This document shows, piece after piece, positions 38,078 to 52,690 of a stretch of 64,000 nt of DNA (the stretch's first letter is position 1; each line of letters begins with the position of its first letter). Source of the stretch: Triglochin maritima (lineage: Eukaryota > Streptophyta > Magnoliopsida > Alismatales > Juncaginaceae). The notes under the pieces are model-generated. The model did not search any database and had not been told where the DNA came from. It was given only the letters and a program-made list of their open reading frames with translations. A program made the position numbers and the translations under genes. Location: assembly GCA_963682175.1 (NCBI GenBank), contig OY821775.1, positions 7,412,501 through 7,476,500 of the forward strand, written 5' to 3'.

Positions 38078-41000
38078 TCAACTTGGAAGCTTCCCCCCCA
38101 TGCAACTATCCTTGAGATTTTGCAAAGCACGACGAATTTCATCTTCATGTTGATTGGAGTACTTTAAGCATACTAATCTCTGAGCAACCTTGTAAGCAAG
38201 TTGAATAGATTCATAACGCTCACAATTGTTTACCATCCTGCTAATTTCCTATAAATCAAATATGAATATTTCTGACAGTGAGAGAAAGATGACTGCATTT
38301 GAACGTAACCTATGGCTTCATTGCATTTGTAACCAAATATTGCATGACCACATAGGTTAAACATGATTGAAAAGGCAAAAGAAGAAAGTAAAGACCTTGT
38401 GGATCAATATTGCATGCTTCTTTGTGGATCAATTCAATGATAGATATCACCAAATCATAACACCTTGTTTCTGATAAATGCGGTTTTTATCCATGCAACT
38501 CAGCAAAAAAGAAGACAAAAACAAGTATTTGTATTGATCGCTATTACCAACAATTATCGTAATCTCAGAATGTGAATCCACCTAATTTCAAGATACAAAA
38601 CACATGTCCTTCACAATGATGCCAGACTATTTATTTCCCGTACAGTAGAATTCTTATGGCAAGCAGTTCTAGAACTACATAAGCTTGCGACAGATAACCA
38701 AAATAAAGTTTGAAATAACAGCTACGACGGGGCATGTTACCTTTTCTGCAATTTTCTCGGTGATACACCTAGCTATCTCAACTACAGAACTAGGCAGGCC
38801 AGCAGCCCGAGCTAACAGGAGGCCATAATGTGGCACCTTACGAGGACCATCTGTCAGATGAAACTGGAAAAAAGAAACAAAAAATTATTGTGCAATGTTA
38901 TCAACAAAAGGATATTTAATGGGTCTGAGGGACTCACCTTAAAGTTTAGACGGTTGTTCTTAATTTCGACTTCAAAATGAAGGATTTTAACATTTGGATA
39001 AATTGTAGCTAGTTCAGATAGTCCTTCCATATGTGTTGCAAAGACAGTATATCTGAAGAATGTGCATTTTCACATCAAGAGAAATTCACATTTTCTTTGC
39101 TTTTTACATTTATTACAGGAAAAAACAATTACACAATTCAGTAGCCGAAACCAGAGAATGGAGAAAGTTGTTTCATGTACAAACTAAACTACATGCAAAG
39201 AAGACCTTCCCAGGCTCAAATAATCCACATCATTCTACTTACAAGTTCAAAATTAGGAAGATTAAGACCTCTAATAGGAATACCAAATTGTATCTTAAAA
39301 CTTGATGATAGTCAGTATATTATTAATTATTTAGAACCCACTGCATTGCTAATTTTCCAATGTACTTAATTTCACAAGCAATGGAAAAGGAGGCAAAAGG
39401 AAAAGGTAACATTTCTTATCACCAGTACATGACGCCCCTAAGGGCATGTTAGAGATTGCTTAGCCACCACAGTTATATTCTCATTTCATTTATTAAGCAA
39501 TTTACATATTTTCCTTGTAGTCTTTTAAAAATTATAGTTTTGCTAAAATATAAAATACTTTAAATCCACTTATAGTTATTATTTTGAAATCCAATTCAAC
39601 ATAACCAACAAGTATGAGTGAGTAGAAATGAACCACATAGAACTCGATCAAACGCATGGGTCAACCACCTATACCATTGAATTCGTTTAATTATATTTTG
39701 GCAAAAACAGTATTACCAAGACAGAAACGATAAATGAAGCATGTTTTCCCTCTACATTTTATACTATTAGATGTCGAGATGGTAGATCCTGGTATTGTTC
39801 ATGATGAAATTGCATGAAACTAATGCAATTAATAAAAAATACCTAAATTTATTGAAACACACTGCCATGTTATTAACATTTTCAAGTACAAAAAATGGTT
39901 TGGATCAATACGACCACATTGAACTAAAACGAGAATTTCATAAATTTGATGCTTGATTAAGAAACCAAAACAATGTTCACCCTGATTTTACACGTAGGTA
40001 TGTTAGTTCACTCAACTAGCTAATAGGTGTTGTACTTAACTGATTGGTAGTATCACAAGGCTCATGTAGTATACACATTGAAAACTGTAGCAACGACAAT
40101 CACTTTAGACCCCACTATGTGAGATTATCTAATATGTTGACAAAACAGAAGGATCAAATAGAAGTACAAACCCATTAAGCATTTAATGATGGTATATTTC
40201 AAAATTAATGAGAAGGTATAGGGAAATTATTAATTACGATTTGAGGGAGAGAAGATATTCACAGCAACTCCATGCAATCGCAAAACCATCAGATGAAGAA
40301 GTAGCTCTTCCCAGTTCATCCATGACAATAAGGCTCCTATGTAATACAAGGACTTCAGTTGATGTGGTGATAAATCGCCTAGATTACATTAGGGATAGTG
40401 ATGATATACTTTGAGGAAACATTTTGCATGAGGAAAGCTGTCTCTCTCATCTCGGTCATAAACTGCAATAAAAATAAATTTATAAATAAATTTCCATTTT
40501 AACAGTGGTACAAAACCTGACACAAACTCAACGAAACTCCTACTACAACAAACGTGTGGAAGCCAAATTCAAATCCAAAGTGACTTAGAGAAAATAATCA
40601 TGTCGAAAACCAATTCAAATTATCCCCAGGAATCCAGATAAGGGATTTTTTTTTCTCTACAGAAAACATGTGCACTAATTCATAGCAATATCATCATAAT
40701 TTCCATCCAAGTTGTATATAAAATTGTGGAAGTCTAACGTATGAATAGAAACTGCAATGGGCTGCAATGCTCCGAGTAAATGTTAAATAAAAATTGGATA
40801 ATCCTTTCACACCAGAACTGCATGTCTATCCAATTTTTACATCCTCATACTCCAGCTTTAAGTTTCACAACGTATCAGCTCTAGTTTTACCAACCAACTT
40901 AAAATAAGGTCCTGGATAGGTGCACTTCTTGGTACTTAAGCATCTCTCTACAGGCAAAGTTCTAGAAACTGCTGAAGCATCAAGACATATCCTTCATAGG

Positions 41001-44000
41001 ATAGCGGTGTTCAGCAATTTATTTACCTCCTGCCTAAATATGTATTACTTCAAAACATGAAAAGTTGTTTTGGAATGGCCTGAGGTCCACTATGAAAGAT
41101 ATTCCACTACGAGTTGATGTTTTAGCTGTGTCCTTGTATATATATGTGAGTGGGTAGGTAATGGTGTCTGAGGAAAACACACAATGCCTGATAATAAATA
41201 ACAAGCTCAGGCCCAAAAATAATACAGTGCTGGAATTGGACTCAAGATTGTCGCCAGTCCCAATCCGCGTAAATATGCGATCAACAACCCGCAATGATGC
41301 AAAACGAGCAGGAACATAGCAACCAATCTGAGCAAGGATGGTAATCAAACACAGTTGTTGGAGATACGTGCTTTTCCCACTCCTGAGAGCGAACAAAAAA
41401 AACTATGAGAACAACAAATCTTAAAAGTAAAGAGTGAAAAGTTCAAAGCAAATTGGGTAGTCTTGCTCCTCACAGTGAAATACAATTATGAGCACAAAAA
41501 ATCTTAAAATTAAGTAAAGCGGAGAACTGCAGGTTCAATACAAATTGGCAATCAGGGAGAAAAAGAACTCACATGTTTGGGCCCATAACAACAATCATAT
41601 TGGATGCTTCCGAAAGGAAAACACTGTTAGGCTGCAATGAAAGCAAACATGCAATACATACTGATATTTGAGCAAGATGCAATTAATGTACCATTTTGAA
41701 GCTGTAAGGAAGCAAAGATCTAGAGGGAATAGCATACAATAAATTCAGTGTGTATGTCTTCAAGAATAGGATGTCTGCCCACATCAATAGCCATAGGACC
41801 ATCCTCTATACAGAGAATGAGCAGGCTTATTGAAAAGAAGAAGAAACTATCTAGGTAGATAACTTTGAAAGAGAAACAGTATTTTACCTGTGAACTCTGG
41901 CCTGGTATATCTGTCAACAGGTTTGGTGGATATCATATGTGCAAATGAATTCACAAGCATGTCCAATAGACACAACACCTCTGCTATAAGGGTAAGAGCA
42001 GAGATATCCTTTCTTATTTCATCGATCAGCCCTGCAAGTAGATAACCTGTTACTTGAACCATGGGAAAGAATATGAATAAATTAGGATAGTCAAATGTTG
42101 CAATGATAGACAATCCATATGAAAGAGAAAAAGACAGTCCAATGTCTGTTTGGTACTTGAACCACAGCTACAGCTACATGAATGACCTATTTGGACTGGC
42201 TTCATGGAGAGAAATGGACAAAAAAAGAGAAATTTCATTTCTTATGCTGTTGATGAACTTTCAAAAACAAAATCCTACGTGGTTAGCAAAAACAATTGAT
42301 CGGTTACCTGATTAGCAACTTATGAAGAGAAAATAAGAGATATGAAAATAGAGTTTGTAGTGTGAGATGTAGCCTATGTTTCCCTCATAAATCCTAAAAA
42401 CATAGTTGACAAGCAATGCATAAGAAAAGGCAAACAGTAAATTACAAAAACTTAAGAATGAAAATATATGAATATTTGGAATGGGAATTCAACTTTTGGA
42501 CAGTTACTTGGATTACATTTGATAATTTCTGAAAACAAACATACATACAGCAGTTATCCTATATCTGGTGAAAATTAATGGTCTATTAACCCAGTAAGAT
42601 GTTTTCTTGACACCTTTTCCTTTTCACTCTCATCTCCACAATTACCTCTTGTTTCTCAATGGATAATGTTTCTGAGGAAGCACATTGCTGTGCAAAATTA
42701 AAATAATAATGTATGTCATTGAAGCTTAAAATTCTTGAAAGTGATTCCCCAATAAATTTTGTATAATTTTTATAAATTCATGGATGTAACTGATGGATGG
42801 TTAACAATTTTCATCGACTGAAAACATAACCAATAAATACGCTTAGATTTTTGCGAGCAATTTTGTACCAAATGATTTCTGCACGTACTTAGGTACCATA
42901 TTTCTCACTTTCAACTCTCCATGCATCACCAATGGTGAAGATAGGAGGGAGATGGATACATGTTGTTCCATGGGGATAAGAATAAATGAGCTTTCAGATT
43001 CTTATCGTTGCATAATTCGTTGCAAAAGAAAATTCAAAAAAATGTTAACTGGTATTGTTTAATTTACCCCCTGGAACAAAGATACATTTAGTTGCTTGAT
43101 TGAAGGCCCATCTTGTTGCTAAGGGCTATGCTCAAACCTATGGAGTGGATTACTCTAACACTTCATCTCATGTTGCAAATTTAACATTTGTTCGTCTGTT
43201 TATTTCGATGTCAGCTACTCATCATTGGCTTTTGCATCAACTTGATATAAAGAATGTTTTTCTTCATGGTGATCTTCAAGAGGTGTATATGGAGCAACCT
43301 CTTGGTTTCGTTGCTCGAAGGAGTCAGCGCGAGTTTGTCGACTTTGTAAGTCTTTTTATGGTTTGAAACAGAGTCCCCGGGCTTGGTTTGGAAATTTTAG
43401 TCATACCGTTGAAAATTTTGGTATGATGAAGACCAAGTCTGTCCATTCAGTGTTCTACAAGAAATCAGAGACTGATATCATTCTATTAGTTGTGTATGAG
43501 GATGACATCGTTATTACTGGAAGTGATACTATGGGAATCTCATCTCTTAAGTCTTTCCTTCATACTCATACACAACTAGGTCCTTGATTTTGTAAAAAAT
43601 GTATTTTTCTATCCCAAAGAAAATGACCTTGATTTATTATCTGAGACAGGAAAATTGAGGGTAAAGCCTTGTAGTACTCCAATGACTCCAAACGTGCACC
43701 ATACAGGAGATAGGGAGTTATTTGATGATCCTAAGAGATATCAAAGATTGGTTGGGAAGTTGAATTACCTTACCGTGACTCGTCCAGACATTGCATATGC
43801 AGTTAGTGTTGACAGTCAATGTATGCCATCCCCAACAGTTTATTGGGCAGCGTTAGAGCAAATTTTGTGTTACTTAAAATGAGCACCCGGACGTGGTATT
43901 GCCTATGCAAGTCAAGGGCACACTCATGTTGAGTGCTTTTCAAATGCAGATTGGGCAAGTTCCAAAATGGATAGAAGATCTACTTCAGGCTATTGTATCT

Positions 44001-47000
44001 TTGTTGGAGGAAATTTGGTTTCATGGAAGAGTAAGAAGCAAAACGTTGTATCACGATCCAGAGTCAGAATATAGGGCTATGGCACAATTTGTGTGTGAGA
44101 TAATGTGGATTCATCAGCTCTTGACTGAAGTAGGACTTAAAACTGCAGTACCAGCAAAACTGTGGTGTGATAACCAAGGTGCTCTTCATATTGCATCCAA
44201 TCCTGTGTTTCATAAGCGAACTACGCATATTGAAATTGATTGTCAATTTGTTTGAGAGAAAATTCAACAAGGCTTGGTCTCTACAGGATATGTGAAAACT
44301 GAAGGACAACTAGGAGACATCTTCACAAAAGCTTTGAATGGAGTTCGGGTTGATTATCTATGCAACAAGTTGGGCATGATTAATATCTATGCTCCAACTT
44401 GTGCGTGCGTGCGTGTGTGTGTGTGATTCAGCAAAATACAGATACATGAAGTTTCAACTTTCTAAGGATTTTTTCAAAGAACAAATATTATGAGTCAAGC
44501 ATAACCTTCCAGACAAATCTCAGTTCTCGCAAAGCACTCTGCAGCTGCTGACTTGTTCCTAACATTCAACTATAAAACACATGAGTAACAGACATAACTA
44601 AGTACATGTATGAATAACTAGACCTTTAACCAAAAAATAATATTCTATGCACATGAACAAGAAGGTGGTGCAACACAAAGAAACTAATTTTCCACAATGA
44701 AGTACAAAAGAGCTAAAACTAGAATGCCAACATTATGAGCCAAACCTTATCCTATTAAAAAAGTTTAAGAATTAGATAGAGGCTGCAAGAACATTATTTC
44801 ATCAGCTTATATGGTTTGGCAAAAATATGCAAGAAGTGGTCTGTAAAATTGCAACCAAGATGGACAGAAATATATGAAATAGAAAAGTAGATCGCCCTCA
44901 AAATAGACTAAAAGAGTGTAGCCCCAATGTAGCAACAGTATGATAGACTGACCCAATACACAATAATGCAATTTAAGAAAAAGATTAGACGTGCTGCCAT
45001 GTAACTTTTGTTACCAGCTTAAATTGTGCCATTATCAATTAACTGACAGCCAATCAAGTTTGTATAGATTTAAAAGTTGATTACTTTCAGTTGCCCTGGT
45101 ACTAAGCTGCCAAAGCCCCTCGTTTTTTGTTTTTGTTTTTGTTTTATTGGAAACCCCTGGTTTATTAATGTGAGATTCCATACAGTCAAGGTGTTTTTAT
45201 GCACCCACTACTCACGGAAAGCAGTGTTACATGTGCAGTTTAATGTATTGCAGACACTCATATGAAAAGTAATAATCATCGAGAAACATCATTCATAAAT
45301 TGGATCATATAGGGGACCATCACATCTGCGACTACATAATACAAGGCTATATTTTTCTTTTACTTTTGTGTAACTGTGTTAGTCCAAACTTCTCAAAGCA
45401 TGATCAACTTTACTTTCAATCCTTCTTAATTTTTACTTGTAGCCTCTACTTATGTAATGGAAAGGATTTAGCTATGATTTGGCACTAGTAATCCTTATCA
45501 TACTTTACCGATCAAAAAAATCCTTATTTATACTTCATGCATGTATGTCATTTTCAGGAATTATTTTGTATTTTACTGTGTTATAAAAAAAAATTGAAAA
45601 ACTTCCCCTCTTCAAATTTTTTTATCAAAATAAGCTATACAAAGTTGTGGAAAGAAAAAAATTCTAATTTGAAATTACTCTGGCCTTAGAGCATAGATGA
45701 CACTAAGATAAACTGAAAACTTACTGATGCAAGTTCTAGAGTTGAACAATGTATTGTTTTCCCATGCCTCACAACCTGATACAAGAAACTTGATTATTGA
45801 TTTACATAAACTGGAGATCGTAAGGTGCAAGTAAAATTGCTGACCTGAATAAAAATTTCAGGAAGCTTTCCACTAATATCTTTCATGGGAATGGTGAAGT
45901 AAAATCCTTGCCTATTATTGAAAGGAAGTTTGAGAGTTGGCAGACTATATTCTTCTCTGTACTTGCTTGCTAGATTATGTACAGCTGTAGAAACATTTTC
46001 CTATCATTAAAACGTCACAATGATATAGCTTTAAGAAATTTCAGAACCTTCACTAGTATCACAAAATGAACGCCGTGCAATATCCAAAAATCCATCCACC
46101 CCAGCTTTGACAGCAAAACATTGCTGAGTCCAGGCAACAAAAGGCAGCTTTGTATGGAGCACATCTTCTTCAATTACATTTCCAATTCTGTGGATAATAA
46201 AAAAATTACCCTGAGACACCAGAACAATGTCCAATGCATGTCTTCTTTTCAGATCTAGTGGAAAATAAGCATACTAGAAAAAATCATGCAACAAATAAGC
46301 TTACTAACTGTATTTCAAAAACTGGTTTGACTATAGTTCCTTGTAAGATATATGTTAGTTTAAACAGCAAGGCACATTCCAGTAAACACCTTCAAATTAA
46401 AGTAAAATAAGTAGCAGAGCTGGTTATAAACTTCAAAATTACTGTATCAAGACAAACAGCTAAAGTATGTAACATGTTCATACTTTAGATAACAATCAGA
46501 AGAAACCTTTAGTGACCATTAAATAGAAATTGATATCGGTTGAAAAAATTGCAGTTGAAACAAAAGTAGAGAAATGAAATGAAAACTTACAAGATATGTG
46601 TAACAGCATTCATTTTATAAAGCTGTACAGGCATGCAACAACTACTTGTCCTATGAATGGAATTAACGTTTTCAAAAAAAACATGCATTTTATTCTGTGG
46701 TCCAGTCAGCAAAGTGGCACACTAATTCTCATGCATGTGGCCAAGGAACAAAAGAGTATATTCCTGAAGGGTATCTGACAGCAATTTGCATAAGAAAAAA
46801 ATATATTCAAGAAGACAATGATCTCGATCTCGATTATGATTATGATCATGATTTTTGACTGAATGATGTAATCCCAAGCCAATCAAAGGCGTAGGACTGC
46901 ACTTATTTCTTTAGTGGAACCCTAGCATGCAGTGCTGGTCATATAAATTTAAAGATGTTTCCTACTGTTCCATATCAGGCCATTTTAGTTTAGAAAAACA

Positions 47001-50000
47001 CAGTGATGCTATTTTAGCATTTCAGACTATTCGGAAGGTCAACAAAAAAGAAAGTAAACATACACAAACAGAAGAAATTAAATATAAACCTAACGGATTT
47101 TTATCAAAATTAGATTCTTGTAAAGAACACTTCTAAAGTAAACTACAGTCTACAACAAATGTTCCAGGGGAATAAATAAGGAATTGAGGGCAGAACTCTA
47201 GGGTGAACCTTTTCCTGATAGACGCATATTTCTCATTTTCACAAACCGATCTGTAGATGTTGCTAAGAAGCAAGCTTCTTGAGTCTTTAAGTGCCTGGAG
47301 AAAGTTTGTTATATTCGATAACAAGAGGATCTAAAGAAGATTGTAATGCAATACCTTCGTAAGGAAAGGAAGGGCATCCAAAGCAGTCTTAAGCACAATT
47401 ATGCTTGAAATCATGGCTTGACTCTTTCTAAAATTGTTTGTTCTCAAAACAACATCAGTAATTTTTTTAGGCTTGAAGCAGAAATTGCAGAGTACTCGGT
47501 CTAAACAAGAAAGTTATACAAAAGAAACACTTAAAGTCTGTCTTGGAAAATGTGACCTGAATTGCCTATGATAATAGAAATTTGAGCTCACCAGTTTCTT
47601 TTGGAAACTTACGTAGACCCTGTGAAAGGCCAAAAAATAGTTCCTCATTGCTCATCAATTCATCCTGAAAATGCCATTATTATTATTATTCAAACGCTTT
47701 ACCTGAAACTTCAAGTAAGACAAAGAAGGTTCAAATAAATAAAAATACAATATCAAAAACTTTAGATGTCAAACCCTAAGAAAATGCCCAGTTGCAAATA
47801 CTGATTGATAGTAGGATACAGTGCCTACACGGCCCTACACATAGTAACTGACACGAACCTTAAGAATATCTGTTGCACGAATAATGCTGATCAAGGAACT
47901 TGTAGCAGTTTACAGACGTAAATAAATCCCCAGAGTACAGTTGGAGTTGCTTTAACATATTATAATCTAGGGTGCGTGCAATATATGATTGCATAAATAT
48001 GAGTTGAATGAAAAAAGCATGGTTGATATGCCGATGCCATGCTTGCATTAAAGATGGATATTAAACACCTAGAAAGAACGAATCTCTCAACAGAAACAAC
48101 CAAATAATGTGTACTGACCAAGCAATCAAGTCGAGCATTGATGGTCTCAATATCTTTCAGTGGCTGCAACAGATTGGCACGAAGAAGCCTGGTTCTGAAA
48201 TAAATTTTGCGTTCAACTTTAAGAGAGTTGAAATTTTAAAAACTGAGAGATGAAACACTGTGCAGTAAATTTCCCACAACAAAAACGTAGTTACATGGTG
48301 AAACCGAAAACTATTATACAAAGATTATACCACCGGACGTAATGATATTTCATTAGCAAGGTAAAATCATAAAATTGAATGCAAATTATAGCGACATAAA
48401 CTAGTTAGATTAGATGGTAGGTTTAAGTACCTATCCAACAACCCCAGCAAGAAGATATGATATCAGACATACCCTCCAGTTGTTTTTGTTGTCTTAAGCA
48501 TTTGGAATAAACTTTTCTTCTTGTTGCTGGTTCCACAAAGATTGGAGTGTAGGGGTTCAATGACTTCTAAGTTCTGAATGCTGCATTACATGCAAGGGCG
48601 TATAACTGAAGTGGGAATCACATCAAACTAAATTTACTGATAAGTAACAAATAGGGATTCACAAGTATCTTCTATAAGAGGTCTTGAACCAAAAATCAAA
48701 TTACCTGGTTGCATCCGTGTTCATATGGTCAAAAGATCCATTGAAGGTTATCTACATTAAAAATAATATTAGTAGGATTTAAGGTTCATTTTTCCCCAAA
48801 AACTTCCACACTATATACAAATGGGGATATTGTTTTCCTTTCTCTCGTTTTTGTTTAAATTGCTTCAACGTGAAGCAGATAATCTTCTGATAAAATAATG
48901 TGAAAGTGAAATAAAACAAGGTTTACATGTATATGACATGGCCGTGAAGAAATACAAATATAGAGAAGATAATATAATTACCAAAAAATTACTTGAACAT
49001 CAAAAACCAAGAAAAATCAAAATCAGGTACTCATTACATACCACAAGTGAATGACTTGTAACAATAACACCTTTTTCGGCTTCAGTCCTGAAAACGAACC
49101 ACATGCTGGGTCATGCTATTTCACAAATACAAATTACCAACAATACTAGCAAAAGATAAACAAAGTTGCTTTAATATAGAAAATTATATAAGATGGTTGG
49201 TTTTGATTCTATAGATTTTCTACAAAAACATATCGGAAAATGATATAAAAAAATTGGCAGTGCAAATCAAGATACTGGTGCGTTATTGGAGGAAACGGCA
49301 ACATACGAATGATATAACCAAGATAACTTCTGCAAAGTGAAAATGGTCAAGCATAACCAGAAGTCATGAATAAAACTTTGCTTCTCGGAACTAGTGACAA
49401 GCATATACTAACTGAACTTAGGGATATACTTGGAAAGAGGAGATTGAGATGGGATTAAAGGGTAATCCTTAGGCCCATCTAAGAAAATGTTCAATGCAGG
49501 AAATAATTAGGTGGAGGAATCATTATACTCCTGAAAGTATAAACCACTGCTTCCCTATCTCTTATGGAAGTAATTCATTTTCACACTCTCTCTAAAATCT
49601 CCTCACTAACAGGTGCATGTTAACTCAACTAGATCCGAAAACCAACCTAAACCAAACCCAGGTATGGTCAGGTTGAGATTTCTCAAGTCACTTCTTGTGC
49701 CAGACTTCAAAATTTATAGCTTAAATAATCTTCCATTAAACGATTTGTTAGTATTTCAAACCTATGTTGAAGGAATGATCAACCCTTCAAAAAAATATCC
49801 TCCAATATTTACCTCAAAATAAATTCCTTTGTTTGCAAACACCTCAAAAATTATTCTTCCTTAGCAATTACCCTCATTCCAAGCACATTCTAGTAAGCAA
49901 GTTGTTACTCAAACATCTAAGTCTAACAAAGTTCGATATAAAACAAAATACAGTGTTAAGGCTTATTAATAAAAGAGAACTGAAAGGTTTTTTCAGTTCT

Positions 50001-52690
50001 CAAGTTGGAGAGGTGTTTTGGAAATACCACCAGCCACCCCCATGGCCAAAATCGAAAATTGAGAGCCAAAAAAGTGAGAATCTCAAAACAAGAAATAAAA
50101 TGATGTGTTTCGAATTTCAAGCATCTGATAAAAGTCAAAAACAAAATGGAGGAACTACAAGGAGAAAATATCCAGCAGCAAAACCAAGGCTCTATCAATT
50201 CAATCTTGTTCATATTAGTGTTTGACAGGAAAATATTCAATTGAGAATTATTAGAATTGAGATGAAAGTTCTGTATATTGCTTCTAGAATCAAAAAGGGA
50301 AATTTGAACAACCAAAAGCAATAAAAGGCCAAACAATATACTATAATTCAGAAGAAAGTCAACATCTTGTATTGCCCATTATCACATTGAGCCAACAGGA
50401 AGAAAAGTGATAGATAATATCAAGAAAGTATTTCAAACAAAAATCCAACCAACCAGAGATATTGATTCAGAACCTCACAAAGACAGGATGGGGACAGGAC
50501 AAGGTATTAAGTATGAATCTTATCTCCCCTTCAAGTGACATCACAGAAGGAACTTATAGTAAAATAAAGCATGACAAGTGGTATGGTGAAAAAGCTAGTG
50601 CAGGATAACTGAAACTCTACTGCCACTTCTGGTCTTGTCTAGACATTGAACTGTGAATGAGATAATCCTTTAAGATTCATATTGTAGAAAAAAAATTACT
50701 TCTTGTAGCATCCGTATATTCTGAGATATGTCGTCATTTTTTGGATCACCGTGTGGTTTTTTTATGTACAAGTATTGTATAATTGAACCATGATTTATGC
50801 TCCCTTTATTCCTTCAGTTATTCAATGCATTTCTGCTTCATTGAAAGTATACTCAAGTTACCATTTGACTGTAGCAGCAGCAGCAGCCAGACAAAGGTAA
50901 TACTGCTTGTGATAAGTATCCAAACCCAAAGCGGAAGGCTCCTCGGCAGCCAAATTTTTCACTAGTACAGCTCCCTGAAGATTGCAGACAAGTATAATAT
51001 TCACAAAACAAATATGAGTATATGACAAGCAGTTGAAAGTGCTATTCATCTAGAAACCTTTGTGTCGTCAAAGCAACCACGAGACATGAGAACCTGCATA
51101 TACATTCCCAATCAGTTTAATTCTTTCTTGAGGAAAAATTATATGCTATTCTTTAACCGCATGTGTGAAAGGAATAGGTATCCACCTTCTTGGTTGAACC
51201 GTAGTGTATACTGACCAGCTCCGAGATTCCAACCATACCATCTGCTGCCAACTTGTTTGGTGGCACTATGATAACCATTGGCTCATAAAAGTGAAGCAAT
51301 GTCTTCGTGTTCTGATATGAACTACTGGTCTCAATGTATTGAGATAGATGTAGTGATGCTGACCTCAAGTCAAATGCAGCTACTCCTACCTAGACCAGTC
51401 AACTTGAATTAAAGACTTTCAGGTGGAGCAATAATAATGAACACAACAAACTATAATTCCGCCTATGTTTCAAATTTTCTTCTCATATCCGCTAACTTAA
51501 AGCCTTTGTATCAGTGACATACTCATTCGCTTGATATTATTTAACAAAATTCTCATAATAGACAACAAACTCCAAGTGAGCAATCAGATATGCTATTTCA
51601 ACAAGAGAAATCCCCTCGATATTCACATTTGCAGTGTTTTAGCACGAAACACCAAGACTTTACAAGATTAAACTCTTAATGTGTCTATGTAACCCTTCCA
51701 ACGATCCAAACAATCCACATCTAAAATTTCCGTAGAAACATCCTACCGAGCAAATTAAACTTCCACACAGCGTACATATATATGCTTCCAAATCACAAAT
51801 CATCACTATTCACAAACACAGAGTGCAGTACTACCGTTTCAAGCAAAAAAAATAGAAAATAAGAAACTAAACAAATCGGCAAACGACATATCCATCGAAG
51901 TTCGTTATTCCAGCACTTTAGCACAACTTATCACGATTTTGCAAGACTAAACTCTCAATGTGTCTATGTAACAGTTTCCATCACAATCCACACAATGCAC
52001 ATCTAAACTCTCCCTCAAAACCTCTCCCTCAAAACTCCCTTCCAAGCAAATTAAACTTTGGGTGACTTACAGATTAATGCTTCCCAGTAAAAAACATCAC
52101 ATATTCACAGAAACATCATGCGGTACTAGAAGAAGAAGAAAACTCAAAATCAGCCGTTCCAAAAAAATAGAAACTTAATTGATACACGACATATCAATCA
52201 AATTCAACAATCGCAGCAGTATAGCACAAATTACCACTAATTTGCAATATTAACCTCTCAATGTGTCTATGTAACAGTTTCATTACGATCCACACAATCC
52301 ACATCTAAAATCTCCCACAAAACTTTCTCCCTATCAAATTAAAAGTTCGATATGACTCACATTCATGCTTCCAAATCACCGATCGTCACATATCCACAGT
52401 GCTGCACAGAAACAAGGCGCAAAACTAGGAAAACAAAACTAAAAACAACCGTTTCAAGCAAAAACAACCTTAAAAACTCCGAAAACTAAACAAATAGCCA
52501 CACGATCATCTATCGGAGTCCAGAAATGCGCGTTTACAACTAAATCCGAAGTAAGACTCCATCCGAAGCAGTTGGAGATCAGAGGCAAAGCTTCGAACGG
52601 TGATGGAAGCGTTACCTCCTTGGCTCTGTTCTCAATCAAGCCGATGACAACGGCGAACTTGTCGCCTCTGTCTTCCTCCATCGCTCTCAT
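38078..52690 (-). CDS. MSH4: MSH4, meiosis-specific MutS homologue
   Basis: Twenty-four exons on the minus strand: 52690-52616, 51389-51186, 51093-51058, 50974-50862, 49087-49042, 48751-48705, 48580-48473, 48194-48119, 47664-47592, 47500-47355, 47294-47209, 46187-46048, 45984-45845, 45775-45725, 44569-44506, 42031-41888, 41805-41738, 41631-41573, 41382-41226, 40462-40410, 40336-40238, 39052-38938, 38863-38741 and 38248-38078 (TGA). All are GT-AG and phases agree, giving 797 residues, close to Arabidopsis MSH4. It lacks the mismatch-recognition domain I of other MutS proteins, as MSH4 does. Walker A is GPNMSGKST at 556-564, split by intron 18; Walker B is [11 protein letters not shown] with D635-E636. 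MSH4 pairs with MSH5 (MutS-gamma), clamps meiotic recombination intermediates and promotes class I crossovers in the nucleus. The start may instead be the Met three codons downstream (52681). It looks fully intact. Confidence 0.96.
43075..44395 (+). pseudogene. Ty1/copia pol fragment inside MSH4 intron 15, antisense to the gene
   Basis: Broken reverse transcriptase and RNase H of a copia element: [42 protein letters not shown], a [11 protein letters not shown] block where YVDD is usual, RPDIAYAV, then ESEYRAMA and [12 protein letters not shown], ending GDIFTKAL and [14 protein letters not shown]. There are at least three frame changes or stops (around 43364, 43587 and 43882). No gag, protease, integrase or LTRs are visible, so it is a 5'-truncated relic. 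It sits between MSH4 exons 15 and 16 in opposite orientation and explains part of that 2.5-kb intron. Confidence 0.9.
44401..44425. repeat. GTGC/GT microsatellite
   Basis: A (GTGC)n tract turning into (GT)n, immediately after the copia relic, in MSH4 intron 15. Confidence 0.85.
51632..52510. repeat. Three tandem units of about 290 bp in MSH4 intron 1
   Basis: Diverged units start at about 51632, 51911 and 52212, spacings of 279 and 301 bp. Shared landmarks in each are TTTAGCAC or TATAGCAC, AATGTGTCTATGTAAC, CACATCTAAA near an AATCCACA word, a GCTTCC word near AAATTAAA, and an ACCGTTTCAAGCAAAA or CCGTTCC word with TAGAAA and ACGACATATC. The array fills most of intron 1, directly behind the first coding exon. 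Confidence 0.8.

Noticed and set aside
41034..41225. Continuation of the MSH4 exon 19 frame past 41226
   Set aside because: It reads into the intron; the conserved [10 protein letters not shown] block is in the next exon at 40462, and the GTATTA donor at 41225 keeps phase.
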